DNA from: an uncultured Prevotella sp.
GTDB taxonomy: Bacteria > Bacteroidota > Bacteroidia > Bacteroidales > Bacteroidaceae
DNA length: 12,625 nt
NCBI RefSeq assembly: GCF_900549175.1
Contig: NZ_URNN01000105.1
Location: 1 to 12,625, forward strand
Direction: 5' to 3'
Below the pieces are notes generated by a model. It did no database searches and was not told where the DNA came from. It saw nothing but the letters and a program-made list of their open reading frames with translations. The translations under genes were made by a program, and so were the position numbers. Position 1 is the first letter of the stretch, and every line of letters begins with the position of its first letter. Shown here in pieces: positions 1 through 8,049 of this stretch.

Positions 1-458
1 TCTACCTCGACGAAACCGTGATGCGCATGTGCTACACCCACCGCCGCGTGTTCGTGCAGCTGGCCATGCAGCTGGCTGCCGAGGGAGACAACAATAAGGC
101 TGCCGAGGTGCTGGCCTATGTCGACAAGAACGTACCGAGCTACAACGTGCCTGTCGACTACGAGTCCGGTTCGCTTGACGAAGCCCGCGTATACTCTGCC
201 ATAGGCAATAATGCCAAGGCAATGGAGATAGTCAAACAGCTGTGGAAACGCTCCGAGCAGTATCTCAACTGGTACCTCAGCCTCGACGGCATGCGCTTTG
301 CCAGCTCACAACGTGAATGTATGCTCCACTTCCATGTGCTGCAGAACGCGGCCATGATAGGTTCCGCCGCCGACAGCAAATGGGGCGAGAAGAAGATGGA
401 AGAACTCGAGAATCTGATCAACGCATATCACTCAAAGGGCGGATCGTTCGGAGAATAA
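1..458 (+). CDS. DUF2723 family membrane protein, C-terminal fragment (5' end outside window)
   Basis: The reading frame is already open at base 3 (it reads YLDETVMRMCYTHRR before the first internal GTG/ATG) and ends at TAA 456-458, so this is the last ~151 residues of a longer protein and not a gene starting at 18. The visible part is soluble and helical, with TPR-like stretches (for example NNKAAEVLAYVDKNVPSYNVP and NNAKAMEIVKQLW) and a YLNWYLSL motif. I recognise this as the C-terminal tail of Bacteroidota DUF2723 proteins, which are large polytopic membrane proteins usually near 1000 residues and related to GT-C/protein-O-mannosyltransferase-like enzymes. That membrane part lies outside the window, so the enzymatic role is family knowledge only. 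It ends 10 nt before the deacetylase start, which suggests one transcript. Confidence 0.75.
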   Translation, partial: YLDETVMRMCYTHRRVFVQLAMQLAAEGDNNKAAEVLAYVDKNVPSYNVPVDYESGSLDEARVYSAIGNNAKAMEIVKQLWKRSEQYLNWYLSLDGMRFASSQRECMLHFHVLQNAAMIGSAADSKWGEKKMEELENLINAYHSKGGSFGE

Positions 459-468
459 TACAGACGTT

Positions 469-1080
469 ATGATAATAGAACAGCCGGCTATGTGGTTGCG
501 TTGGTTATATCCAAGAGCAACATGGAGAATGGACAAGCACGAGAAAGCGGTATATCTGACTTTCGATGACGGCCCCATACCCGAGGCCACTCCGTTCATC
601 CTCGACACTCTTGCCGAGTTCGGAATCCACGCCACATTCTTCATGGTGGGAGACAACGTGAGAAAACATCCGGAACTGTATCGCCGTGTGGTGGAAGAGG
701 GGCACCGTATAGGTAACCACACCTTCCACCACATGGGCGGTTTCAAACATTCGGTGAAGACTTACAACGCCGATGCTGAACAGGCCAACGAGCTGCTGCA
801 CACCAACCTGTTCCGTCCGCCTCACGGATGGATGCGTCTTGACCAGTACATCTGGCTCGGGCGCAAGTACCGCATAGTGATGTGGGATCTCGTAACGCGC
901 GACTACTCCAAATGGATGACAGCAGATGACGTTCTCGCCAACGTGAAACGCTATGCCCGCAACGGCTCCATCATCACGTTCCACGATTCTCTGAAAAGTA
1001 TCGAGAAGTTGCGCTTCGCCTTGCCGGAATCCATCAAGTGGCTGAAAGAACAGGGGTACAGCTTCAAGACGTTCGAATAA
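469..1080 (+). CDS. Polysaccharide deacetylase (NodB-homology domain) family protein
   Basis: A 203-residue protein that is almost entirely a NodB/CE4 domain. These enzymes are metal-dependent and remove N- or O-acetyl groups from glycans. The motifs are all visible: TFDDGP at residues 31-36 (catalytic base and metal Asp), H84-T-F-H-H88 (metal His pair), RPPHG at 116-120, D145-Y-S, and FHD at 171-173 (catalytic His172). No signal peptide or membrane segment is evident; the N-terminus is a short Trp/Arg-rich stretch and then the domain begins. This suggests cytoplasmic or peripheral action, unlike secreted peptidoglycan deacetylases. Length matches the short Bacteroidota members of the family. 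ATG 469 was chosen because it is the first ATG after the upstream stop and leaves the domain whole. The natural substrate cannot be told from sequence; cell-envelope glycan is a guess. Confidence 0.9.
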   Translation: MIIEQPAMWLRWLYPRATWRMDKHEKAVYLTFDDGPIPEATPFILDTLAEFGIHATFFMVGDNVRKHPELYRRVVEEGHRIGNHTFHHMGGFKHSVKTYNADAEQANELLHTNLFRPPHGWMRLDQYIWLGRKYRIVMWDLVTRDYSKWMTADDVLANVKRYARNGSIITFHDSLKSIEKLRFALPESIKWLKEQGYSFKTFE

Positions 1081-1090
1081 ACAAATAAAT

Positions 1091-1250
1091 TAAGAGAGAG
1101 TGTGTCAAAATGCAAAGGGAACAACTTGTAGGGACATATTGTTGTATTTGTCCGCGAAATAGCCGTTGAATATCAGCACGTTACTAACGGACAAATACAA
1201 GAATATGTCCCTACAGGTTGGGAGAATTGAATTTTGACACCCCCTCTTTA
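1091..1250. repeat. 160-bp imperfect palindromic element in a convergent intergenic gap
   Basis: Two arms, 1091-1154 and 1188-1250, are near reverse complements around a 33-nt loop (1155-1187). The inner part, 1127-1154 against 1188-1215, matches at 27 of 28 positions and starts TGTAGGGACATATT. The outer part, 1091-1111 against 1231-1250, matches at 18 of 20 positions with one gap and contains GTGTCAAAAT. Between them is a poorly matched stretch of ~15 nt. The right arm includes the TAA stop (1248-1250) of the DUF5106-like gene. The element fills the space between two convergent genes, so it may act as a two-way transcription terminator. The two-layer structure looks like one palindromic repeat nested in another, or a small MITE-like element; no transposase is present. 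Confidence 0.85.
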
Positions 1251-2255
1251 ACTCTTAACTTCCCGTTCCGCCGCTTCCGGCGTCGCATCTTTCAGTATCA
1301 CGGTTTTGTCGGCATCGAGAAGATAAAGTACCGGCATTGCAGGCAAACAGTAAAGGCCGCGGCCATTTATGGCTCCTTTGGCATCATGTCCCACAATCCA
1401 GTGCTGCGGCATTTTGCCCTTGGTGCGTTCCCACACCTCACGGTTGCTCTCGGTGTCGATGGCAAGCACCGTCAGACGGCCCTCACCCTGCAGTTCGTCC
1501 AACACCCCATTGGCGGCCAACGATGCCGTTATTTCGGCGCAATGCTCACATTCCGGATCATAGAACACCAGAAGCATCCTGTCAGCCGACTTCGTGCCGT
1601 AAAGCGTGTGACGACGCCCGTCACGGCCGGTATATTCGAAATCGGCAGCCCGCATACCCGGCCTGTTTTTCAACGCCATGCGAAGTAAACTACGGGCACG
1701 CATCTTCTCAGTGTCATCCAGTACCGTGGCCGCTGTCTGACAGTTCAGGAAATAGATGAACAAGTCTTCATTACGCATGGGAGAATTGGGTTCTGAAAGA
1801 TACTTCTCCGCCAGTTCGGCAAGCAACAGAAACGCCCCCTTGTCTGTCTCAGCCTTCCCCATAAGCAAAACCACCGCCTTTTCCGCAGAGGCAGGCGAGG
1901 CATACGGCAACAGATAAACGAAGTTAGAGAAGTTAAGTTCGAGAAAATCGCGGTCGTGACTTCGCAGTGTGTCGCCGAAGTCCATGGTATCCCAAAAATG
2001 TTCCACCACATAAGCAGAGCGCTCGGATGAACTCTTGAGCGTTGACGGAATAGCCGGCAACGGCAGTTCGCCACCGTCTCCCATGGAGGCAGGCTTACTA
2101 TCCGCATTGCGTGCATCTGCCGCACCATTTACTTTGCCGGCGGCGCCGCCACCACCACCATCCGACTTCCTGCCGCAGCCGGCAAACGCCAACGCTACGG
2201 CAACAATCCATACCAGCCGCATCATCTGTATTTTACGATTATTGGCATGCTTCAT
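1248..2255 (-). CDS. DUF5106-like, thioredoxin-fold lipoprotein with CxxC
   Basis: Lipoprotein of ~335 residues. Starts at 2270, 2255 and 2225/2222 are possible; 2255 (MKHANNRKIQ) is preferred because it gives a basic n-region, a hydrophobic core and lipobox AFAGC with 26 residues before the lipidated Cys. A Gly-rich linker follows, then a helical region (about residues 70-200) resembling the Bacteroidota DUF5106 domain, then a TlpA/thioredoxin-like domain: LLVFYDPECEHC with the CxxC pair, and LPAMPVLYLLD carrying the expected cis-Pro near the C-terminus. It probably faces the periplasm and acts as a thiol-disulfide oxidoreductase; the substrate is unknown. It follows the tip-type gene by 8-23 nt, so it is probably the last gene of the pilus operon. 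Its stop codon lies inside the palindrome at 1091-1250. Confidence 0.8.
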   Translation of the reverse strand: MKHANNRKIQMMRLVWIVAVALAFAGCGRKSDGGGGGAAGKVNGAADARNADSKPASMGDGGELPLPAIPSTLKSSSERSAYVVEHFWDTMDFGDTLRSHDRDFLELNFSNFVYLLPYASPASAEKAVVLLMGKAETDKGAFLLLAELAEKYLSEPNSPMRNEDLFIYFLNCQTAATVLDDTEKMRARSLLRMALKNRPGMRAADFEYTGRDGRRHTLYGTKSADRMLLVFYDPECEHCAEITASLAANGVLDELQGEGRLTVLAIDTESNREVWERTKGKMPQHWIVGHDAKGAINGRGLYCLPAMPVLYLLDADKTVILKDATPEAAEREVKS

Positions 2256-2278
2256 GCTTATTTCACACATCTTTCATA

Positions 2279-5200
2279 CTATTCAACGTCACGCACACAA
2301 CGCACGTGAATAGCTGTTCCGTTTTGAGGTGAAAGGGCATAAGTATGCGAACTTGCAGCCACAAGGAAACGCCTCTCATACGTTCCCAATGCATATCCGT
2401 ATAAATCAAAATACTCTTGTGTACACGACAGCACCGTACCGGATGTTATAACCCCGAGATTGCGCATAATGGAAATCTCCTTCTGATTGGGCACACGCCA
2501 GTTGGTATATCCGCCATAGGGCTTAGTGCCACTGTTGAGACCACTGCAAGGATTATTGTTGATTGCTCTTATAATATTATCGTTACTATTGTTGTAAGTT
2601 ACCGCCACATTCTTACTTTCCTCAGCATATTGAAACTTTCTGGCACACATATTATATTGCTGGTTGGTAATGTCGTGGATTGGCAACGGTTTGTCACGGT
2701 AAGGCCGCACCGACCGTGCATCGTAATGAGAAAGCGACACTATACGGTTTTCGCTGTCATGTTCAAATGCCGGAGTTGTGCCGTCATTATCTGTGTCATT
2801 GTCCACCTCCACTATCATCAGATTGGTGCCGAGATTGCGCACGCAGCGCACTTCCCAAAAACCGTTGGTAAAATCTTGAGTGAAATCACTTACCGAAAGA
2901 CCCTCCATGCCCCACACCACCTTACGGTTGCTGGCATAAGCCTTGAAACGAGTGTTATAACCCTTGTCACTATGTTTATTCTTTGGTTCACCATCAGGAT
3001 AATACAGTTTATTCCCCACTCCCGCATAATCCATAAACGGTGTGGTAAGCGAGTTGCGACCGAGAATAACACGCAGATACTTAGCCGTGGTAGGTATATA
3101 CCACCTCACTTCTTCCGGGTCTATTATCCCGTTGCCGTTGTTGTCACGATTTCGGTTAGTACAGGCATTGGCAGCCTCCATGAACTGCTGCTTATCACGT
3201 ATTTTGCCTTTTCTATTGTAATAGTAGCCACCCGGTTGAGGTTCATAGTCGGTACTGAAACCAATGTTATAATCCGACATGCCACCGGTATTGTCTGTCG
3301 CTGCCGCTTCAGCGTCCGTAAGGGTTGTCACCAGTTTCGGCACCGTAAGCACATGGTCGCTTTCACTCGGCAGCGTATATGCCGCTATGTTCGCCCCCTG
3401 TGTATTCACGGCTCCTATAGTCTGCACCTTAGTGGCGTCAAGCACCTTCTCCCATTGGTAATCAATAAGTCCGGCCCAATTCACATAATGCAGATAGTTG
3501 TTCCTGCCGTTACTTTCTGATTCCACATGGCGTGACGCCGCCCTCAGGTTCAGGCCCCGGCTTTCGTTCAGATGCTCCACTCCCAATGCCCCTATGTCAT
3601 CGGCCATGTTCACATTATAATACGTCTGGATGGACTTCTGCGAGAAAGAATACTTCGACACCACATACATGCTCTCCCTGTCGGGAGATATGCGGCGGTT
3701 CACCTTTATCCAGCAATAGCGCGACGGCTGGTTAACATACTTCTTCCACCTGCCGCCACGTTCGTCGGAGCTTTTTTCATACACATTCTCGTTCACGTGC
3801 ACGGTATACCATCTGTCGCCGGTATCTTTCTTGTCCGTATCCCCCTTAGAGTGCGGATGCCCATCCAGGTCAATCATCTCCGTAATCTTTATAACCTTGT
3901 CGGGATCATACTTGGCAAGCACATCCTGTCCCGTAGTGGGGATAAACTCCACCCAGTTATAGTATATCGCATCAAAATCGTTATAGTTGTTCTCGTTTAT
4001 ATCATAAAGCTTTCCGTCTTCATAAGCCTGTATTATAAAGCCGAAGCCATTGCCTATCTCCTTGTCAAATCCGGAACGCTCGGCATTTGACAGACAGACA
4101 TTGAACACCCCATAGTGGGCGTCAAGATCGTAAGTGGCTCCGGTGATGCGCGTCACCGTACCCTCCATGCCCGGCACCGTTTCGTCTGCAAGCGAACTGC
4201 TGTACGCCTCCACATATATGGAGTTGGCACCGGCTATATGCACGTTGTATGTATAGTCGGTATTGCGCCGGCACTTGAAATCGCGAGCCTTCCCGGCTTC
4301 ACTGTCACCCTCGCAATATCCCAAATGCACGGTAAACACGGCATATCCGAAAGTTGTCTCGCCGTGGGCCACATCCTCCGGATTACGGTCCTTTATGTTA
4401 CCCGGTGTCACATGACAGCGTATATCCACAAATGTTGCCGTATTGTTGACATCCCATTCCGGGTTGGGGCACAGGCTCTTGTATATGCCCGTGTTCACTC
4501 CCCTGCTGCCGTCATCCCCGGTTACGGTCTTATATTCCGCCTCACGGTCATTATATGTACTTATCCCATCGAGTCCCTCATGCTTGTTCTCCATCTGATA
4601 GAAATCGAAAGTATACACACCGGCAGTCTCCCCTTTTTCTATATACGCCGTACCAAAAGGCTTTGTGTCTTCCAAAGCATTGGCAGTATTGTCTTGGGCC
4701 GTTACGGTCATATCGGCCACATTGCGGCGGTTCAGCTCGTCAACGACATTGCCGTCTTCCTTTCCCGAACGCTCATAAACCCAGCTCTCCTTCGGCACAT
4801 TCCTCACACAGTAGCTCTGCGGCACAATGTCCACACCATTCTCAGGAATGAGATTGAAGGTGATGTGTGACACCAGCCTTCTGAGGTGTATCGACCCGGG
4901 CAGTGTGTATGTACCCTTGCCGGTGGTGGGAATGTATACAGGCTGTGCGTTTTTGCTGTCTTCCCAGTCCACAAGCCCATGATTCAAGTCGTTCTCATAA
5001 TACACCCCGCACATGGGAAGCACATCAAGCGGCATCGACACGCTCGTCTGTCCGTCCACCACCGGTGCCAGCACCGATATGGCGCAAAATTTTTCCCACG
5101 TGTCGGCCTCTTCGAGGAACGTCCGCAGAACGCCCTCCTCGTAAGTCACCGTGCCGTCTGCTGCCACATTGTATTTACGTGCCTTGCTTGTACCTTCGAT

Positions 5201-5575
5201 GTTGGCCACGGCGGCTATGTAGCTCGGCCCCGACTTTGCCGTCAGCTTTATCTCGTGCAGCACATGGCTGTCGGTATGGCTCGGATTGATGAGCACGGCA
5301 TCACTCGTGGCCTCGCCGGTGGTGGCACTGTACACGCGCAGCCACAGCGACGTCACACGGTTGGCATGGTCATCGGGCAGTTTGGAGCGTGTCTGCACCT
5401 GCATTTCGGGCACCACCACCCTCACGCTTATCTCGGCCGGCATCCCCGCCGTGGTGAAGTCAAGTTCCGGGTCGGCATCGCTGCACGAGCACAGCATCAC
5501 CGCCGCCAGCACTGCCGCCAGCAGCGCCGCCAGTTTATAATATGCAAATGTGTAACTCTTCTTCAACGGTTTCAT
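2279..5575 (-). CDS. Large tip-type fimbrial lipoprotein (DUF4906-like C-terminal region)
   Basis: 1098 residues. Signal peptide with lipobox MLCSC (lipid Cys31). Residues ~45-460 look like a fimbrillin fold: strand ISVRVVVPEMQVQTRS with a possible trimming site at Arg63, LPMCG at 186-190, NPEWDV at 371-376, and RRNTDYTYNVHI near 436-447. Residues ~480-780 are a region I do not recognise. The C-terminal third resembles DUF4906 proteins of Bacteroidota pilus loci: an EF-hand-like loop DNNGNGIIDPEE (811-822) followed by VRWYIP, an Asp-rich loop DNDTDNDG (925-932), SLSHYDARSVRPY, then NWRVPNQKE (1025-1033) and a final HVRCVRDVE reminiscent of FISUMP-type domains. It lacks the C-terminal W-strand seen in the major and anchor subunits, which fits a tip protein or adhesin. 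There are 15 cysteines after Cys31. GC falls from ~67% near the 5' end to ~37% in 2521-2640. The tip role is inferred from family and position. Confidence 0.8.
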   Translation of the reverse strand: MKPLKKSYTFAYYKLAALLAAVLAAVMLCSCSDADPELDFTTAGMPAEISVRVVVPEMQVQTRSKLPDDHANRVTSLWLRVYSATTGEATSDAVLINPSHTDSHVLHEIKLTAKSGPSYIAAVANIEGTSKARKYNVAADGTVTYEEGVLRTFLEEADTWEKFCAISVLAPVVDGQTSVSMPLDVLPMCGVYYENDLNHGLVDWEDSKNAQPVYIPTTGKGTYTLPGSIHLRRLVSHITFNLIPENGVDIVPQSYCVRNVPKESWVYERSGKEDGNVVDELNRRNVADMTVTAQDNTANALEDTKPFGTAYIEKGETAGVYTFDFYQMENKHEGLDGISTYNDREAEYKTVTGDDGSRGVNTGIYKSLCPNPEWDVNNTATFVDIRCHVTPGNIKDRNPEDVAHGETTFGYAVFTVHLGYCEGDSEAGKARDFKCRRNTDYTYNVHIAGANSIYVEAYSSSLADETVPGMEGTVTRITGATYDLDAHYGVFNVCLSNAERSGFDKEIGNGFGFIIQAYEDGKLYDINENNYNDFDAIYYNWVEFIPTTGQDVLAKYDPDKVIKITEMIDLDGHPHSKGDTDKKDTGDRWYTVHVNENVYEKSSDERGGRWKKYVNQPSRYCWIKVNRRISPDRESMYVVSKYSFSQKSIQTYYNVNMADDIGALGVEHLNESRGLNLRAASRHVESESNGRNNYLHYVNWAGLIDYQWEKVLDATKVQTIGAVNTQGANIAAYTLPSESDHVLTVPKLVTTLTDAEAAATDNTGGMSDYNIGFSTDYEPQPGGYYYNRKGKIRDKQQFMEAANACTNRNRDNNGNGIIDPEEVRWYIPTTAKYLRVILGRNSLTTPFMDYAGVGNKLYYPDGEPKNKHSDKGYNTRFKAYASNRKVVWGMEGLSVSDFTQDFTNGFWEVRCVRNLGTNLMIVEVDNDTDNDGTTPAFEHDSENRIVSLSHYDARSVRPYRDKPLPIHDITNQQYNMCARKFQYAEESKNVAVTYNNSNDNIIRAINNNPCSGLNSGTKPYGGYTNWRVPNQKEISIMRNLGVITSGTVLSCTQEYFDLYGYALGTYERRFLVAASSHTYALSPQNGTAIHVRCVRDVE

Positions 5576-5590
5576 ATCATTGCTTCGATA

Positions 5591-6883
5591 TTATTCAAAT
5601 GTTATATCCCCCGCCGTGCGTTCATCCCACGGACACACCGTATAGTTGATTGTGATGTTCCTGTTGGGATTGTCGGGCGACCCCGTAAGCTCAAACCTGT
5701 ATATATGGTTGCGCAATATATAATGGTATTCATCGGTAATCACAGGCGTGCTGCCGCCGCCATAGTCGGCCATGTCGACTATATATCCCAACAGCGTGGG
5801 GTCGCTGCCCGGTTTCCTTATTTGCAACTTTACCGCCGGCCGCAGCACGTCGCCCGGTGTCATCAGTTTGCTCATGTCAAACTCAGGCACATACACCGCC
5901 CACACCGGCCGTCCTGCATCATCTGTTCCCGCGGGCTGCATTTCGAGGTCGGCGGCCTGCTCCGGCGTTATGGCGGGCAGTGTGGGCGTGTCCACCTGCC
6001 GGTCCTCCACATCCCAATAGGGATTGTTTTTCAGATCACATATCAGCGTGCCCGTCTTGTTATACCGCGACACCGAAGCCACCTTCACGCCACAGTCGGC
6101 ATCTCGCTTGCCCGCATACAAATTGTCTATTATCTCTATCTTGGCCACCGCCCTAAGCATCATTATCGGATCGGTCTCGGTGGCTATCTCCAGCTCCGTG
6201 CCGCTCTTTATGTCACTGCCCGTCAGCGTAAACTCCTTCACTCCGCACATGGGTATACCCTTGCGGCCGTTTTTATACGGTTGCCAGGGCGCAGCCGGCA
6301 GCGTGTATGGTTTCTGCCGTGCCTGCTCCACCACATCGCCGACTGTGGTTACGTCTTTCTCCAGCGACAGGTTGTCGTATTCATATCCGAAACTGCGCCA
6401 GTTGGCGAGTATCATAATGGTATATTTATCTTGAGCCGCGGGGTTCTCCTTCAGTGCCGCAGACACCGAAATCATTCCCTGCAGCGTGTATAGTCTTTCT
6501 TTGGTGTTGTCGACTTTCGTCACCGCCAACGGAACAAAACGCTCCGCGAACACCATATCTGTGGTGCCGCCGGCAGTGGCTGTCTCCTTGAATATCAGTA
6601 TACTGTAATCTTCGTCCTCTATATTTATACGGTTTTCCTCGTCGGTGTCTTCATCGTTCGACAGTTTCGGGGCGCGCGTAACACTGCCCTCACCTGCATA
6701 TCCTGCCGTGATGTTCAGTGTGACTGGCACATCAGCATATTCGGTGCCGTCGTGAGAACCGTTGCCAGCCACGCCGTCATTGCCTGCATCACACGACACA
6801 AGCGAGAGCGCCACTGCCGCCATCAGCATCAGGCGGCACACGACATCCTTATATGACGTTATACCAACAATTCCCATAGCCAT
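5591..6883 (-). CDS. Accessory fimbrillin-like lipoprotein
   Basis: 430 residues from ATG 6883. The frame extends to a TTG at 6926-6928 just after an in-frame stop, but ATG 6883 (or 6877) gives a normal lipoprotein signal: basic residues, then LMLMAAVALSLVSC with lipid Cys31. After a short acidic linker comes strand VPVTLNITAGYAGEGSVTRAP; Arg70 is a possible trimming site as in type V pilins. Further on are GIPMCG (209-214), MMLRAVAKIEI, NPYWDV (287-292) and YHYILRNHIYRFEL, all fimbrillin-like. The C-terminus INYTVCPWDERTAGDITFE ends in a candidate strand. It lies 57 nt after the Mfa2-like stop and 15 nt before the tip-type gene, so it is within the operon. It is probably a minor subunit joining shaft and tip. 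It shares several motifs with the front half of the tip protein. No specific named family is certain. Confidence 0.75.
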   Translation of the reverse strand: MAMGIVGITSYKDVVCRLMLMAAVALSLVSCDAGNDGVAGNGSHDGTEYADVPVTLNITAGYAGEGSVTRAPKLSNDEDTDEENRINIEDEDYSILIFKETATAGGTTDMVFAERFVPLAVTKVDNTKERLYTLQGMISVSAALKENPAAQDKYTIMILANWRSFGYEYDNLSLEKDVTTVGDVVEQARQKPYTLPAAPWQPYKNGRKGIPMCGVKEFTLTGSDIKSGTELEIATETDPIMMLRAVAKIEIIDNLYAGKRDADCGVKVASVSRYNKTGTLICDLKNNPYWDVEDRQVDTPTLPAITPEQAADLEMQPAGTDDAGRPVWAVYVPEFDMSKLMTPGDVLRPAVKLQIRKPGSDPTLLGYIVDMADYGGGSTPVITDEYHYILRNHIYRFELTGSPDNPNRNITINYTVCPWDERTAGDITFE

Positions 6884-6940
6884 CACTATGTCACTTCTCA
6901 AACAATCTTCCTGAATTCTATCCGTCAATCATCTTACATA

Positions 6941-7993
6941 TCATTGTACATCAACCGGTACCCTCACCACTCTCCACGAATTGATTATGATGGTTGCTTC
7001 GAGCCATTGGTGGTTGGAGTCAAGCAGAAAGACCATGTTGTATTCGTCTTGTCTGTCGAGATACTCCTGATTGCTCATGTTCTTGTTGTAGTAACCCTTG
7101 GTGAGCATCACCCAACTGAATATGTTCTTTATCTCGAGCACTTTCCTGCCGTCGCGCGTATGCACCGACAGCCCGGGACTGTGGGATGCCATCAGGCGGC
7201 TGACGGTGATTTCGGCCACCACGGTATTCCTGGCCGTCACCACACCCTCTTCAACCTCCACGTCGGCCTCGCCGCTGTACTGTGTCCACGCCTCATAGCG
7301 CACGGAGTCGGCCGTCACGCCGCCTGCAGCGGTCAGCGCGTTGTTGCCGCTGTCGAGCCATGCGTTGCTGTCCTCTATCTTGAAGACAAAGTCATCACAG
7401 TCAAGCTCCGCACCCTTCATCTGCTGCAGCACTATGCGGAACACATTTGTGTCTTTCGTCAGCGGCATGGTGCACGTATACTCGCCGCCGTCTTCCATCG
7501 GCGGCAGCGTTACGTCGAGGTTGCCGTAAAACAGCGGATGCAGGTCTTCATCGCAGTAAGCCCTGCCGTCTGCACCGGTCTTGGTGTTGAGCCGGCAGGT
7601 CATGTCGCCGAGGTCTGACCGCGTACGGCCGCCCACGGTAAACGACTCGCCGCCGTCAAGCCCGCACCACGCCACTATGTGATAGTCGCCGGGAGCCAGC
7701 GGCAGGTCGAGGGCATAACCGGCCGCGGCGAGATGTTCGCCGCGGTCGGTGCCCTGCCACACAAGATTGCCGTCGCCGTCATAGGCATATACCGCCACCG
7801 ACTTCACTTCGTGGGCGAAGGCGTCGGCGTACTTCATATTGTAGTCATAACGGAACTTCAGGCGGTACACCGCCGAGCAGTCACCCTCGTCGTCGTAAAT
7901 CATGCCGTTGCACGATGTCATGAGGGTGAGCGCCAAAGTAGCTACAACAAACAACAGCATCCGGTAAATGCCGGTATATGATGGCTTCTTCAT
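6941..7993 (-). CDS. FimB/Mfa2-type fimbrial anchor lipoprotein
   Basis: 350 residues with lipobox LMTSC (lipid Cys28). I recognise the Mfa2 (FimB) family of type V pilus anchor subunits, which stay lipid-bound in the outer membrane and terminate and fix the pilus base. Typical features are MIYDDEGDCSAVYRLKFRYD (31-50) followed by NMKYADAFAHEVKSVAVYAYD, then LAPGDYHIVAWCGL, HPLFYGNLDV (152-160), an internal TKGYYNKNMSNQEYLDR, and the terminal strand IIINSWRVVRVPVDVQ. Unlike the three other subunits it has no N-terminal strand with an Arg trimming site, as expected for an anchor that is not polymerised through that end. It has six cysteines besides the lipid one. It lies 56 nt after the major fimbrillin. 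Gene symbol left blank because naming depends on lineage. Confidence 0.9.
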   Translation of the reverse strand: MKKPSYTGIYRMLLFVVATLALTLMTSCNGMIYDDEGDCSAVYRLKFRYDYNMKYADAFAHEVKSVAVYAYDGDGNLVWQGTDRGEHLAAAGYALDLPLAPGDYHIVAWCGLDGGESFTVGGRTRSDLGDMTCRLNTKTGADGRAYCDEDLHPLFYGNLDVTLPPMEDGGEYTCTMPLTKDTNVFRIVLQQMKGAELDCDDFVFKIEDSNAWLDSGNNALTAAGGVTADSVRYEAWTQYSGEADVEVEEGVVTARNTVVAEITVSRLMASHSPGLSVHTRDGRKVLEIKNIFSWVMLTKGYYNKNMSNQEYLDRQDEYNMVFLLDSNHQWLEATIIINSWRVVRVPVDVQ

Positions 7994-8049
7994 CTTGTCT
8001 TATAAAAAATTAGTTTGTTCTTATACAAAAATCCGTTCAAGCTCCTGCC

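Noticed and set aside
2417..4870. Other long + strand open frames (for example 2417-3520 and 4115-4870) opposite the tip gene
   Set aside because: They are fully antisense to a gene with clear signal peptide and conserved motifs, and have no family resemblance of their own.
4886..6493. Long 535-residue open frame on the + strand, antisense to the pilus genes
   Set aside because: It spans the boundary between two well-supported genes on the other strand, is rich in His, Arg and Val as mirror frames of GC-rich genes are, and shows no recognisable domain or signal peptide.
6884..6928. Extended N-terminus of the accessory subunit starting at 6928
   Set aside because: The codon there is TTG, and the extra 15 residues are charged and would put the signal peptide far inside; ATG 6883 or 6877 is more likely.
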